This document shows, in pieces, positions 42,901 through 53,381 of a stretch of DNA of 64,000 nucleotides (its first letter is position 1; each line of letters starts with the position of its first letter). Below the pieces are notes generated by a model, which was not told where the DNA came from, did no database searches, and worked only from the letters and a program-made list of their open reading frames with translations. Made by a program: the position numbers and the translations under genes. Origin of the DNA: Zopfochytrium polystomum (taxonomy: Eukaryota > Chytridiomycota > Chytridiomycetes > Chytridiales > Chytridiaceae); assembly GCA_025765615.1 (NCBI GenBank), contig JAIVFJ010000025.1, positions 248,001-312,000 on the forward strand, in the 5' to 3' direction.

Positions 42901-44908
42901 AAGGACAGGCTCCAGCAAGCGGATGCAGCTCATTACAGTGGCGGGTTCATCATTTGCAAGCAGCGAGACAAGACCAGAGGCAGAGAGCGGCTCGTGAGCC
43001 AGCACGATCAGAGCAAGCGTCCGGAGAAGCACATCCAGCACAACTGGGCTCGCGATGGAGTCGCAAATGCCAGAGAAAATTCTGTCATACATCCTGTCGA
43101 TGCTGCCATCAAGCTTGTCTCCTTCAGGGAGTTCAAGGATCTGATCCAAGGTGATGACCTGACTCCCACTGTTCCTGAGGTACTTGCAGGAAGCGACAAG
43201 CCAGACAAAAACTCCACCAGACTTTTCAATCAGAATATCCAAAGCCCTCTCAGCAATCGAAGCATCAACACTGGAAGACTCCAAAAAGTTCCTTGCGAAT
43301 AGAACCTGATCCTGAATGTTTTCCTCAGCGGTTGGCTCAATGGACTCTGTTTGCAGATCCTCAAAAGCGCTGACAATGTCCTCTTCTGGACGTCCAGAGA
43401 CCAAAATCTTCACATTAGCAGGAAGCCGCTGGTTCAGTGCCCTGAAAATGAACAGGATTTCATCCCGCTTGTGGATCACGCCACACTCGTCGATCGCATC
43501 CACAATCAGCACAACTGGCTTCACCAGCTTCTTCGACTCAACGACTCTGCTCAGGGGCTGAGCAATCAACACGTTCATCATCTCAAACACAGATCTAGAC
43601 AAAATTTCTGGATGTTCTTGCTTGACTCGAAGGAGAATGTCTCCAAAATCGGAACTGAACTTTGCAAGCCCGTACGCAATGGTCAAGACCAAATTGCGCG
43701 CGCTGCTTCGCTGCTCGTCGTCGTGCTTGCAAAAGAAGAGACCACCAAGCAGGTGGAGTGCCTGCAGCTCCCTCGACACAACGGCGGCCATGACAGATTT
43801 GCCGACACCAGCAACGCCACGGAGCCACATCACTCTGTTTGGGTTGGTGCTGGCGGGATCATCTGGCGACAAAAACTCCAGAACTTTGCGTACAAGCCAA
43901 TCGCGGGTGCCAGGCAGAAAGTTGCGCAGGAGAGCGTCCCTCTCATCTTCCATCTGAACGGAAAGCGGGCTGAGCCACGCCTCCAGCACCAACAAGTTGG
44001 ATCTGGACAGAGTCATATTTGATGGGGCCGCAGAGTTCAATGCGCCCTTGCGCTGGTTGTGCACAGTTCGGGACTCGACAACAATCCTGAAAATTATTGC
44101 TCCAAATTAGTAAGGCCGAATTTCCAATAAATCAAATTTGATGCGAATACTTACTTTGAGATATCTACGCCGCGGTTCACGCTTGGCCCGTTGAATTCAA
44201 AAATTTTCTTGACTGTTTCTGACACCGAATGACGCCTTGGGCTCAACGGGTGGTTATGGAACTTGTTGGGAAACTGGGTGTGATCAAAGTTACGAAATTG
44301 CATGATCAAGCGGCTCTTTCTTCCATTCGGAAGCGTTGCATTAACGTAGCTTGACAGAAAAATGGGCAAAATCGCATGGCCCTTTTCTTCATGCATCTGA
44401 AGGGCCAGCTCCCACTGAACCGAAGTGTAAGCTTTCAGGACGCTGGAAAGACAACGCACCTCGAGCAAGACATTGTATGGTTCGCGGTCGGCCGTCGCCA
44501 TTTTCTCGAGGGCCTCGGCAGAACACAGGAGGATAACGACATCGGAATAGAAAATTGCAGACATGTGATGGACACCCCATTTTTTACCGCCAGGCACACA
44601 CATGATGTCCAAAAATGGATGCTCGACGACTATCTGGGTTCCTGCCGGAAGCGCTGCCCTTGCGGTGTCGCGAGCTTGCGCAACCTTCAGCGCGTAGAAG
44701 ACCTCCTTAGCTTCGAGGCGATCATTTAAACGATTGTAACTGCGTTTTTTTTTTTGTTTTTTTTTTGCGGAAAAAATAGACCGAAGACTGGAATAAGTGA
44801 AGGTCTTCTCGCTTTAGGGGCCAGACAAGAGTATCACCTTATGAAAAACGGATGGTTCCGGATTCCGCCTTTGCATTCCCAATTTTCGGGAACAGCAGTG
44901 CTCCACAT
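39979..44908 (-). CDS. NLR-like receptor: TIR-NACHT-WD40 protein
   Basis: Three exons: 44,908-44,838, 44,739-44,155 and 44,086-39,979 (1587 aa); introns of 98 and 68 nt, phases 2 and 2. The TIR domain (about 17-165) begins with strand HPFFISYNR across intron 1, continues through FLDIMCVPGGKKW and SDVVILLCS, and has a candidate catalytic Glu in NVLLEV (E117) plus ILPIFL. The NACHT NTPase has Walker A GVAGVGKS (309-316) and Walker B VVLIVDAIDE (410-419), then a winged-helix-type region ending FHKSVRDYLSD. From about 912 to 1491 there are about 13 WD40 repeats (GHTDRVNSVKFSPDG...VRIWNVSNG), enough for two propellers; the C-terminal tail is Leu-rich. In STAND proteins the WD40 part senses, NACHT oligomerises, and the N-terminal domain acts; TIR domains often cleave NAD+. 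The role here (non-self recognition, stress or cell death) is inferred. The first exon is short and its ATG less certain. Confidence 0.9.
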
Positions 44909-45142
44909 TCCTGCATATACATGGCGTTTACACTTTCCATACCAGTAAATGTTAGCAAAGTCGCGTCACCTCTTTCCGGGGGAATGCCTTCATGATTGAA
45001 CTCGTCGCCTTGGCCAGAGGTGCCTGCCTCGGGAAAGCGGGCACTAGTTACGCTGGGAGCCGTGGTAGCAGAGATATCCGCCACCTTCGAAGAGGCGAAT
45101 CCGTGCAAATGAAGAAGAATGAATAAAGGATAAGCAGCCACG

Positions 45143-45421
45143 TTAAACTGTTGTTTTCCCCTCTTTCTTTCTGTATTTGTAGACGAGACGAACCTGCCAC
45201 CTGTAATTCTGCGAAAACGCCTCGCTCATATCCTCCTCCGCACTGAGGATATAGATTTGGCCGTCGGCAGGGTCCTCGTACTCGATCTCGACGGCCTCGA
45301 CGCCCAGCGCCTCCGCGACTTGGCGGACAATTGCATCGTATTCGTGCGACGGCGTCACTGCAATCTTTTTGAACTTGTCTCCAAACTTGAAAGAGACGAG
45401 CCGGGTGCCCGCGGCGCTCAT
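45143..45421 (-). CDS. Small stand-alone PB1-domain protein
   Basis: 92 aa from the ATG at 45,421. Nearly the whole protein fits a PB1 fold: a basic first strand (TRLVSFKFGDKFKKIAV), a helix (DAIVRQVAEALGV), the OPCA-like acidic motif (EIEYEDPADGQIYILSAEED) and a last strand (WQVRLVYKYRKK). PB1 domains mediate head-to-tail or front-to-back assembly. It lies 235 bp upstream of the NLR-like gene on the same strand. A possible GT donor inside it (TACAG|GTGGCA, phase 2) is phase-compatible with the TIR exon, but using it would remove the last PB1 strand and the better TIR start, so I treat it as a separate gene. Confidence 0.65.
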   Translation of the reverse strand: MSAAGTRLVSFKFGDKFKKIAVTPSHEYDAIVRQVAEALGVEAVEIEYEDPADGQIYILSAEEDMSEAFSQNYRWQVRLVYKYRKKEGKTTV

Positions 45422-46028
45422 TGTTGGGGGGCCGGGAGGGTTCAAGGGGTCGCCTTGGTGGCGAAAGGGTGAAGGGAGGAAATTTATTAGGTTTGATGAT
45501 TTGGAGCGGCTGGAAGGTGTTAGAAAGGGCGGAACAGAAAGCTAGCCTTGACCGCTCGGTTTTTTATTTGCATCGTCGAGCGATCGAGCGAGCAGATCGA
45601 CGACGAGCCACCTCGGCAGCGGCAGCGCTGGTGTGTGCGTGGTGAGCGTGCGTGGTGCGCGTACATGTATGGAGGAAGGGGGGCTCCGGGGGTGGCGGCG
45701 AAGGTAACGCCGCCGAGGAGGAGGACTGCATTTGCACATGCTGTCGTCGATGGTCCCCACCTTTTTGGGACTGTGACGAGCAAAACGAACGAAGAAATTT
45801 TTGGTGAAAATCAGGAGAGACACCCAGCCACACAAAGATCTGACATTTGCATGAGGGAGCGACAGCGAGACGGACGACACTGACAAGTCAAGTCTGCAAA
45901 CCACACTTGCCGAGAAGGCTCAGGAGCAGAAACAGCAGTTGCCTTGGAACTTTGGTTTTTCACTGTTGGAATCCTGTTGGAATCCAGTTGGAATTCTGCA
46001 GAATTTGGCAACTTGCTGTGATCTTCCC
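45422..46028. other. Intergenic region
   Basis: Upstream of the PB1 gene. No convincing exon; frames here are Arg/Ser-rich and overlap on both strands. Confidence 0.45.
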
Positions 46029-46441
46029 TGCAAACATTCTACTCTGAGTGAGTGAGTGGAAGGAGTGAATGAAGTGGAGATGTGTGTTTGCAGGTGGTCC
46101 TTCTCCCCAACTTGGAGAGAAAGAAAAAAAAAACTCTGTTATGAATAATTGATACATAATGATGATATGCACGCTGTAATAGTTGCCAGGCAAGCGTGAC
46201 TGGCACAGGGTAAAAACCTCTTCTATATTATCTGCTTGAGCAGGAGGAGGAAAACTGTTGACACTGGGTTTCCGTTCCACTTAATACTCAGAGTATTTGT
46301 TATCAGCGCAAGCCAGCGCCCAGGTCTGCATTAGCAGTGCCTCGCTCTCCCATGGGCATTGTGAGAACAATAACTGACAGTCACAATAGGTTCCGGTCTG
46401 TCTTGTACCTCTTGCTGCTAACCAGTCAGTTCCGCCTAACA
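46029..46441 (-). mobile_element. LTR2 copy, minus strand
   Basis: 413 bp; on the minus strand TGTTAGGCGGAACTG...GTAGAATGTTTGCA. Flanking pentamers do not match. The decamer that follows the LTR on its strand (GGGAAGATCA) is also found after the LTR2 copy ending at 47,872, so both may have been 5' LTRs that retain the first bases of an internal region. Confidence 0.82.
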
Positions 46442-46706
46442 CAAAACAGGGTGGCCCGATGTAAATCACAGCAACTGTAATTCGGATCCAAAGAGTGGAC
46501 CCCAAAGTTCTATGGCGACTGCTGAAGAAGTTTGCCTCGCTTGAACCAATTTTTCGCATCGGTTTGCATCTGTTTCTAGTCCAATTTGCATCGAGTGCAG
46601 TCAACTCAAACCTCTGCTGGGAATATTGTGATAAATACTGTCAGCAGATACTTTTTTTTTAAAACAAGGGAATAAAAATACGCTGGAAACAACTGCTTTT
46701 GCGGGA
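46442..46706. other. Spacer between LTR2 copies
   Basis: 265 bp with no recognised feature. It ends in GGGA next to the outer LTR2 copy. Confidence 0.45.
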
Positions 46707-46739
46707 TGTTAGACGGAACTGACATTTTAGGATCCGAAC

Positions 46740-47150
46740 TGTTAGGCGGAACTGAATGGTTAGCAGCAAGAGGCACAAGACGGACCCGAACCTATTGTGA
46801 CTGTCAGTTATTATTCTCACGATGCCCATGGGAGAGCGAGCCACTGCCAATGCAGACCTGGGCGCTCGCTTGCGCTGATGACAAATATTCCGAGTATTAA
46901 ATGGAACAGAAACCCAGTGTCAACAGTTTTCCTCCTCCTCTGCTCAAGCAGATAATATAGAAGAGGTTTTTACCCTGCGCCAGTCACACCTAGCAACTAT
47001 TACAGTATGTATATCATCATCATGTATCAATAATTCATAACAGAGTTTTTTCTCCTTTCTCTCCAAGTTGGGGAGAAGGACCACCCACAAACACACATCT
47101 CCACTTCATTCACTCCTTCCACTCACTCACTCAGAGTAGCCTGTTTTACA
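46740..47150 (+). mobile_element. LTR2 solo LTR, inner copy
   Basis: 411 bp, TGTTAGGCGGAACTG...GTAGCCTGTTTTACA, with perfect duplication CGAAC (46,735-46,739 and 47,151-47,155), inserted into an older LTR2. Confidence 0.9.
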
Positions 47151-47374
47151 CGAACCAGTTGTGACTGTCGGTTATCATTCTACACAATGCCCATGGGAAG
47201 AGCAAGCCACCACCAATGCAGACCCAGACACTGGCTTGCACTGTTGACAAATACTCTGAGTATTAAGTGGAACAGAAACCCAGTGTTAACAGTTTTCCTC
47301 CTCCTCTGCTCAAGCAGATAATATAGGAGAGGTTTTTACCCTGTGCTGGTCACTCTTGCCTTGCAACTATTATA

Positions 47375-47718
47375 TGTTATGAATCACCCTCTGGAAACCT
47401 CTGGAACCTTCTAGAACATTCCTTCATGGAACCTTCTGGAACCTTCTGGAACCTTCTAGAACATTCCTTCATGGAATCTTGTGGAACCTTCTGGAACCTT
47501 CTTTGCTTTCCTGACTTGTCTTGTTGTCATTGGTATCATTGTATTACTAATTGCTCTTTCTGGAACTTTCTTTGAGACTTGACAAGGAAGACTCTCAAAA
47601 GGTATAAAAGGGGGATGGGGGACCTGTCCCATCCCTCAAGTGAATTATTGTTTCCAATACAATCATCACTCCTCTCAGTTCCTTGTCTGCCTTGTCCTGT
47701 CCTGCCTTGTTCCTGACA
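47375..47718 (+). mobile_element. LTR1 solo LTR
   Basis: 344 bp, TGTTATGAATCACCC...GTTCCTGACA, with perfect duplication TTATA (47,370-47,374 and 47,719-47,723). It keeps the GAA/TTC arrays and a TATAAAAGGGG box, pointing towards the copper transporter gene 1.1 kb downstream. Confidence 0.92.
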
Positions 47719-47872
47719 TTATATTGTGCATATCATCATCATGTATTAATAATTCATAACAGAAGTTTTTTTTTTCTCTTTCTCTCCAAGTTGGGGAGAA
47801 GGACCACCCACAAACACACATCTCCACTTCATTTACTCTTTCCACTCACTCACTCAGAGTAGAATGTTTGCA

Positions 47873-48670
47873 GGGAAGATCAGCAAAAACAACAAAAGCA
47901 GCAAAAACACTGTGAGTCTCCAGAGGATACCTACACAGAGTGAAAGATGGGTGAACAAGACTGGGTCAAACACTGTGCAAACTTCCCAGGACGGATGGAA
48001 TGCGGTGGACAACATGGTTGACCATGGTAAGACAGCCAATATTTGAATTTCGCCAACATGTTGCAACTCATTGCGACTGAGACAACTGGGATGTGGACAG
48101 AGCAGTGTCCGATGAAGAGGCCTTTGCGAAGTGAAAGTGAGTGTAGGAGACAGATGCGAAACGCCCTGTCTTACTCATTTGCGGCGCAGTTGGCCCAAGG
48201 AAGGGGATACCCTTAGAGGAAGTCTGGATTGTGGGACAGGCCCAAAGCACTTCTCTTGCACCTGTTCGAGGAGGAGCAGTCTGTCTTCATGGGAAACAAA
48301 CGACAACGATTGTCAGTCTCTCGCCCAATGCAGTTGGTGTGAGCCCATGAAGCGCGTTAAGTCTGTCTATCTAGGGTCTAACACGAATCAAATCGGGTCA
48401 AAAAAACAAAAAGGCAGGTTTGGGGAATGGGCTGGCATCGAACTAAACATTTGGGTCCAATTCAGGTGATTTTCGGCGCCGTTCAAACGATTGTCCCCAA
48501 AAAACCATCAAATCAAACACCCCAGATATTCGTCATTTGAGTTCAAAATATCAAATGTATTCGAGACAGACTCTGTGTTTGGACCGATTCAAATTGGACC
48601 CACTGTCCGAGCCAGCAAACCAAACAATCCTGTGCGGTATTGAACCAAGAACCCGCTGGCCTTTTCTGTC

Positions 48671-48709
<39 letters not shown>

Positions 48710-48815
48710 CGGACTGTCGCCCTGTCTCTTCGTCTTGCGCTGTTTTTGCCCCCCCCTCACCTCCTCCTTCTGTCGTCGTCTTGTTCGTTCTTCGAGAACG
48801 AAAAAAATTTCCAAT
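47873..48815. other. Upstream region of the Ctr gene
   Basis: No supported exon. It contains a CT-rich microsatellite at about 48,667-48,710 before the start codon. Confidence 0.45.
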
Positions 48816-49800
48816 ATGCCGCCACCCCACCGCCGCCGGCACCGGCCGGTGTCCTCCTCCTCCTACTCCTCCTCGCTCTACGTCCCTTCATGTTCTTCTT
48901 CTTCTTCTTCTTCTTCTTCTTCTTCTTCTTCTTCCTCTTCACTGCTGCTTCCGCTTGTGCTCCTGTTGGTCCTCCAATGTCCGATCGCCGCCCAAGCACA
49001 GCACAACCACGGCGGCATGAACTCGGCGGACGCCCCTCCGATGCGGCCGTACCTGCACGCCTCGTCGTCCGAGTACGTCCTGTTCTCGACGTTCGTACCC
49101 ACGACGGGCCTGCAGTTCTTTGGCGCTTGCTGCCTGGCCTTTTTCATCGCCCTCGCCGCCACCAAGGTCTCGCGGGTCAGGCGCCGATGGGTCGAGCTCA
49201 GGAAGGCGTGGGTCTTGGCGAATCCCGTCGTCGTTTTTGCCTCGAAGGGCGCCGAGTCCGACGACGACGGTGACCTGTCCGTGCTGCTGCAGGGCGCCGC
49301 CGCTGGGACTGCTGTTGGGACTGCTGTTGGGACTGCCACAACGACGAGTACTACCACTGCTACCGACAGCAAGGCGGCGGCGACGGCGGTGCTGCCGCCA
49401 TCGACCTCATCAACTTTGACACTTGCATCCGGCGACGCCGCCACAGCCTCTGTCGCCTCCTCCTCCTCCTCCTCATCCTCGTCCTCTTCACAACCGAAAC
49501 CGTCTGGCACGCCGCCTTACCGCCGCCCACTCCCCCGCGTGCTGCTCAACGTGTTTACGACGGACGTGACGTTCTACCCCGCACCACACGGTCAAGTCGC
49601 TGCTGCGCGGGCTGGAGGTGGCGCTGTCGTACCTGGCGATGCTGCTCGTGATGCAGTTCAACGTGTACCTGCTGCTGTCTGCGGTTGCGGGCGCGCTGGC
49701 GGGCACGTGGCTGTACGAGTGGGACGAGAAGGAGGAGCGCGAGGTGGTGTGCTGCAACACGTCGTCGACGTCGTCGTCGTCGGGCGGCGTGACTGATTGA
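48816..49800 (+). CDS. Ctr-family copper transporter with an apparent frameshift
   Basis: Starts MPPPHRRRHR, followed by a Ser-rich run, a hydrophobic signal-like segment (LLLPLVLLLVLQ) and a His/Met motif (QHNHGGM) typical of Ctr N-termini. TM1 is TTGLQFFGACCLAFFIALAA. A long Ser/Thr/Ala loop (about 49,250-49,510) follows. The MxxxM motif of TM2 (YLAMLLVMQFN) and the small-residue GxxxG-type motif of TM3 (VAGALAG) follow, then a CC-containing tail. The two halves are in frames that differ by one nucleotide. The extra base can be placed in a CCCC run at 49,577-49,580; with three C the frames join. Ctr trimers import Cu(I) at the plasma or vacuolar membrane. Either an assembly error or a real inactivating insertion. 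Confidence 0.85.
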
Positions 49801-50369
49801 TTGTCTGAATTGAACTGACTGACTGACTGACTGACTGATGCTGTGAGAGAGTGGGTGAGGTAGTGGGGGTGAGTGGAGGGGGGTTTGTGCGTCATTCCAA
49901 GGCCGCCAAACGACCAACAACATTGGATCCAGCTTCACTCTCTCTCGTTCTCTCTCTCTCACTTTCTGTCTCTCTCTCTCTTTCTGTCTCTGTCTCTTCT
50001 CTCATACACTTTCGACACCACCACCCAAACAATTGTCTCTCAGTCTGTCTGCCTGTCTGCCTGTCTGACTTTCTGTCTGTCTGTCTGTCTGTCTGTCTGT
50101 GTGTGAATCTGTCTGTCAGTTCGTTCGGTCATCGGGTCGATTGCAAGCTTGGCAAAAACACGGCAAGGGGAAAGAGGAAAGCTGTTGTTGAAGTTGTTTT
50201 TTTGTTTGAAAGACAAAAAAAATTAACAAAATAAAAAAAAATAAAGAGAAAGGCGGGAAACAGCCCAATCGCGGTGGCTTGATTCCCTTTTTGGCCAATT
50301 TCGTTTGATGAATTCATTGCTTGCGCGGGCCTGCCTCTTTCTGTCTCTTTCTGTCTCGCGCCCTTTCTT

Positions 50370-50407
<38 letters not shown>

Positions 50408-50411
50408 CTCT

Positions 50412-50457
<46 letters not shown>

Positions 50458-50543
50458 CTCTTGCGCTCTTTATTTCCCCTCTCTGTCTCATCCCCTCCAC
50501 CTTTGTTCCACAATTCTTCCTCCTGCTGCTCCTCCAAGGCCCG
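49801..50543. other. Intergenic region with dense CT microsatellites
   Basis: Contains TGAC repeats near 49,818-49,838, CTGT repeats near 50,045-50,103 and a (CT)n block at about 50,374-50,460. No exon was supported. Confidence 0.5.
50374..50460. repeat. (CT)n microsatellite
   Basis: Interrupted CT tract of about 85 bp in the presumed 5' UTR of the following gene. Confidence 0.95.
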
Positions 50544-51692
50544 ATGCCCACCGTCATTGCCGCCGAGGCCGTCACCCTCGTCCTCGCCGTCGCCATCGCC
50601 ATCGCCGTCGCCGTGGCCGCCTCGGTCTCGGTCTCGGTCTCGGCGGCGACCACCACCGCATCAGCATCGACGCCGCCGCCGCCCCTGCGCGACGCATCGC
50701 CCTCCTTCAACGCCTCTTCGCTCGGCCCCGCCACCCCCTTCTCATTCCTCGACACTTACGTCTCGGCCTCGTCCATCGACACATCCGGTGACTGCGCGCC
50801 CGCTCGCTGCAACCCCACCAACGCTGTCGATGACCCGGCCGCTTCGCGATCTCGATGGCGCTCTGCTGCAGGTGAGACACGGCGGGCTTTAAATTGCAGG
50901 GAAAGGAGGCATGATTGCGAGAGACGTGCGTGGAGGTGCAAATGAGAGAAGGAAAGTAGAAACTCACATCAAAGATGCCTCACACACACACAAACACACA
51001 CAGAGCTCGCCAACTCCTCGACGCCCTGCACCGCCCAGTGGCTACACCTCGAACTCTCCACCTCGCTCGATGCGGCGCTCCCGCACTCCCTCGCCATCAC
51101 TTACGGCGACCTCTCCTTCACCTTTGACCGCAGCCCGTCCTCCTGCCCGTTCCTCTTCGCTGTCGACGCCGCAAACGTCACGCTCCTCCGCCCCCTCGAG
51201 CTCGGAAAAGACTTTGCCTGCACCCCGGCCCTCTCCGTCCTCGACTCCGCCGCCGTCACCGTCCGTCGCGATAACGTCTCCTTTGACCCGCTCCAGTGGC
51301 GCACAGGCGGCGTGCGCGCCATCCGCATCCTCTGGACCAACATTTACCCCGCGGGCGTGTTGGCGCCCACATGCCAGCTCGACGTCCAGGACGTGTCCGT
51401 CCGCGGATGGCCAAACGTCGCCGCGGCCGCAGCCGCCACCGCCCCGGGAACCGACGACGGCGACGGCGACGGCGACGCGTCCGACTCCGTTGCTGGCGGC
51501 AGCCACCCTGCCGCGTGGCTGTGGGCCCTCGCGGCCCTTGCCGCCGCCCTGCTGGCCTTTGTCGTTGCCGTGCTGGTCCTCCGCCGCCGCAACAGGGAGC
51601 GCCGCAAGCGCAGGCTGATTGAGCAGCGCCTGCTGCTCACTAAGCAGACGCCGTTCACCCTGACCCAAGACGGGTGGGCGAGGCTCCAATAA
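50544..51692 (+). CDS. Type I membrane protein with F5/8 type C-like (discoidin-like) ectodomain
   Basis: Two exons, 50,544-50,871 and 51,004-51,692 (338 aa), with a GT-AG intron of 132 nt that contains a CA-rich stretch. There is an N-terminal signal (VTLVLAVAIAIAVAVAASV). The ectodomain resembles galactose-binding-like/discoidin modules: CNPTNAVDDPAASRSRW, then across the intron AQWLHLELSTSLDAALPHSL, matching the NAxDGdxxTRW...QWLxIDL pattern. It carries four Cys pairs or fewer and several N-x-S/T sites. One transmembrane helix follows (WLWALAALAAALLAFVVAVL), with a short basic cytoplasmic tail (RRRNRERRKRR). Possible cell-surface carbohydrate or lipid binding; function not established. Confidence 0.62.
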
Positions 51693-52970
51693 TCGCTAAC
51701 CCCCCTAATCCTGTCACTCACACGTCGCTCCGTGTGTCAACCTTTCTTCTCTTTTTGTCCATTCTCACACCGGACATTGCTCTTACCTGCATTACATTTT
51801 CTCGGTCAAAAGGGGGTTATCCCCCAGGCTGGGTATTTCTTTCTCCTCCTTGCTCTGCAGACAGAAGGGGCCGCGGGTCTTCCCTCCCTCCTTCCCCTTG
51901 CTTTTCCCCTCCATCCATCATCTATATTCTTTGTTGTTGCCTTTGTAGTTCTATTCACCCTCCCGTCTACTAAAAGTGGTGTGCTTAGAAAAAGCCCTAT
52001 TATTCTACCATCCTTCGCCCCCCAAGCCCACTCCCTTGGGCCTTTGTTCTTTCTCCTCAAACCTCTTGTTTCTGTACGAGCTTCTCTAAAGCGGCTTGGT
52101 TTTGACTCGACGCTCTCCCCCTATTTTTCTTGCCTGTTTTCGAGCGGGAGTTTTGCTCGTCGGTTGCTCTGGTCCCTGCTTCTTTTCTCTTTCTTTCTTT
52201 TTTTTTTGGGTATTTCAATTTCCTTTTTATTTTTTTTTTTTTTCCTTCCGTGTTATCGTCCCACCCGATATCTTTATTTGGACGGGAACTTGCTGGAGCT
52301 TTTTTCCAGCTCGCAGTTTGCAAAGGGAGACCGGGCGTGTTTGCCGTGAAAAGAAAGCGAGCGGGACTCCATCCTTTCCGTTCCTTTTTTTTTTTTTTTT
52401 TTTTTTTTTGCCTCCATCCAACCCCAACCATTATTTCCATTCTTTCAATCGGAGGCGGCACTCGCTGTCTATCTCTCACTCAGTCATTTGACGGTGTTGC
52501 CAATTTTAACTTTGTCCACCTGCTGTTGGTGGGTGTCGGGTCCACGAGAGCCGAGTTGGAGACGCCCCGCAGGCAATGAAATACGCATAAACAAGATTGG
52601 GGTTTGAAGGCTACCCACTGCAACCGAGGAGCCAAATAGCAAGGTTGTGTTTCTTAGTAGCGTTGAGAGGGGAAGAATTCATTACAAGACAAAATTGTGT
52701 TGTTGGACCCAGCCTGCGCTGCGTGGTGCATACTGCGCGACCTGGGCTTCACGGGAGTCCACTTACAAACAAGAAAACTATGTGCTATTTGCTGTTACAG
52801 TACGGAAGCTAAGGTGCCTCTGCGGACTTACCAAAAGGCAAGAGCACTTGGATCAAGGCTGAGCAAAAGCATAACACCAGTGAGGATTCAAACCCCAGCA
52901 CTTAGCACGCACACGTCGCACGATGACGAGTGTGCTACTACATCTGAACATACAATGTCTGAACCTTCTA
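51693..52970. other. Intergenic region
   Basis: Pyrimidine-rich with T tracts (about 52,386-52,409). Around 52,870-52,930 the minus strand has a B-box-like GGTTTGAATCC with poor surrounding tRNA structure, possibly a decayed SINE or tRNA relic. No gene was supported. Confidence 0.4.
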
Positions 52971-53381
52971 TGTAAATAGTCTACTCTGAGTGAGTGAGTG
53001 GAAGGAGTGAATGAAGTGGAGATGTGTGTTTGTGGGTCCTTCTCCCCAACTTGGAGAGAAAGGAGAAAAAACTCTGTTATGAATAACTGATACATAATGA
53101 TGATATGCACTGCTGTAATAGTTGCCAGGCAAGCGTGACCGGCCAGGGTAAAAACCTCTCCTATATTATCTGCTTGAGCAGAGGAGGAGGAAAACTGTTA
53201 ACACTGGGTTTCTGTTCCACTTAATACTCAGAGTATTTGTCGACAGTGCAAGCCAGCGCCCAGGTCTGCATTGGCAGTGGCTCGCTCTCCCATGGGCATT
53301 GTGAGAGCGACAACTGACAGTCACGATAGGTTCAGGTCTGTCTTGTGCCTCTTGCTGCTAACCAGTCAGTTCCGCGTGACA
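52971..53381 (-). mobile_element. LTR2 copy, minus strand
   Basis: 411 bp; on the minus strand TGTCACGCGGAACTG...GTAGACTATTTACA, clearly homologous along its length to other LTR2 copies. No target duplication is evident (TTCTA versus TAAGA). Confidence 0.82.

Larger units (their letters stand above)
46707..47872 (+). mobile_element. Outer LTR2 copy interrupted by another LTR2 and by LTR1
   Basis: Starts TGTTAGACGGAACTGAC and ends GTAGAATGTTTGCA. It is split at CGAAC by the LTR2 at 46,740-47,150 and at TTATA by the LTR1 at 47,375-47,718. A 4-bp GGGA lies on both sides. Confidence 0.8.

Noticed and set aside
44838..45421. A PB1-TIR-NACHT-WD40 fusion made by splicing from inside the PB1 frame
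   Set aside because: It is phase-compatible, but it deletes the last PB1 strand and skips the short exon that supplies the FISY strand of the TIR domain.
52870..52930. tRNA gene on the minus strand
   Set aside because: A B-box-like sequence is present, but no cloverleaf or A box could be built.
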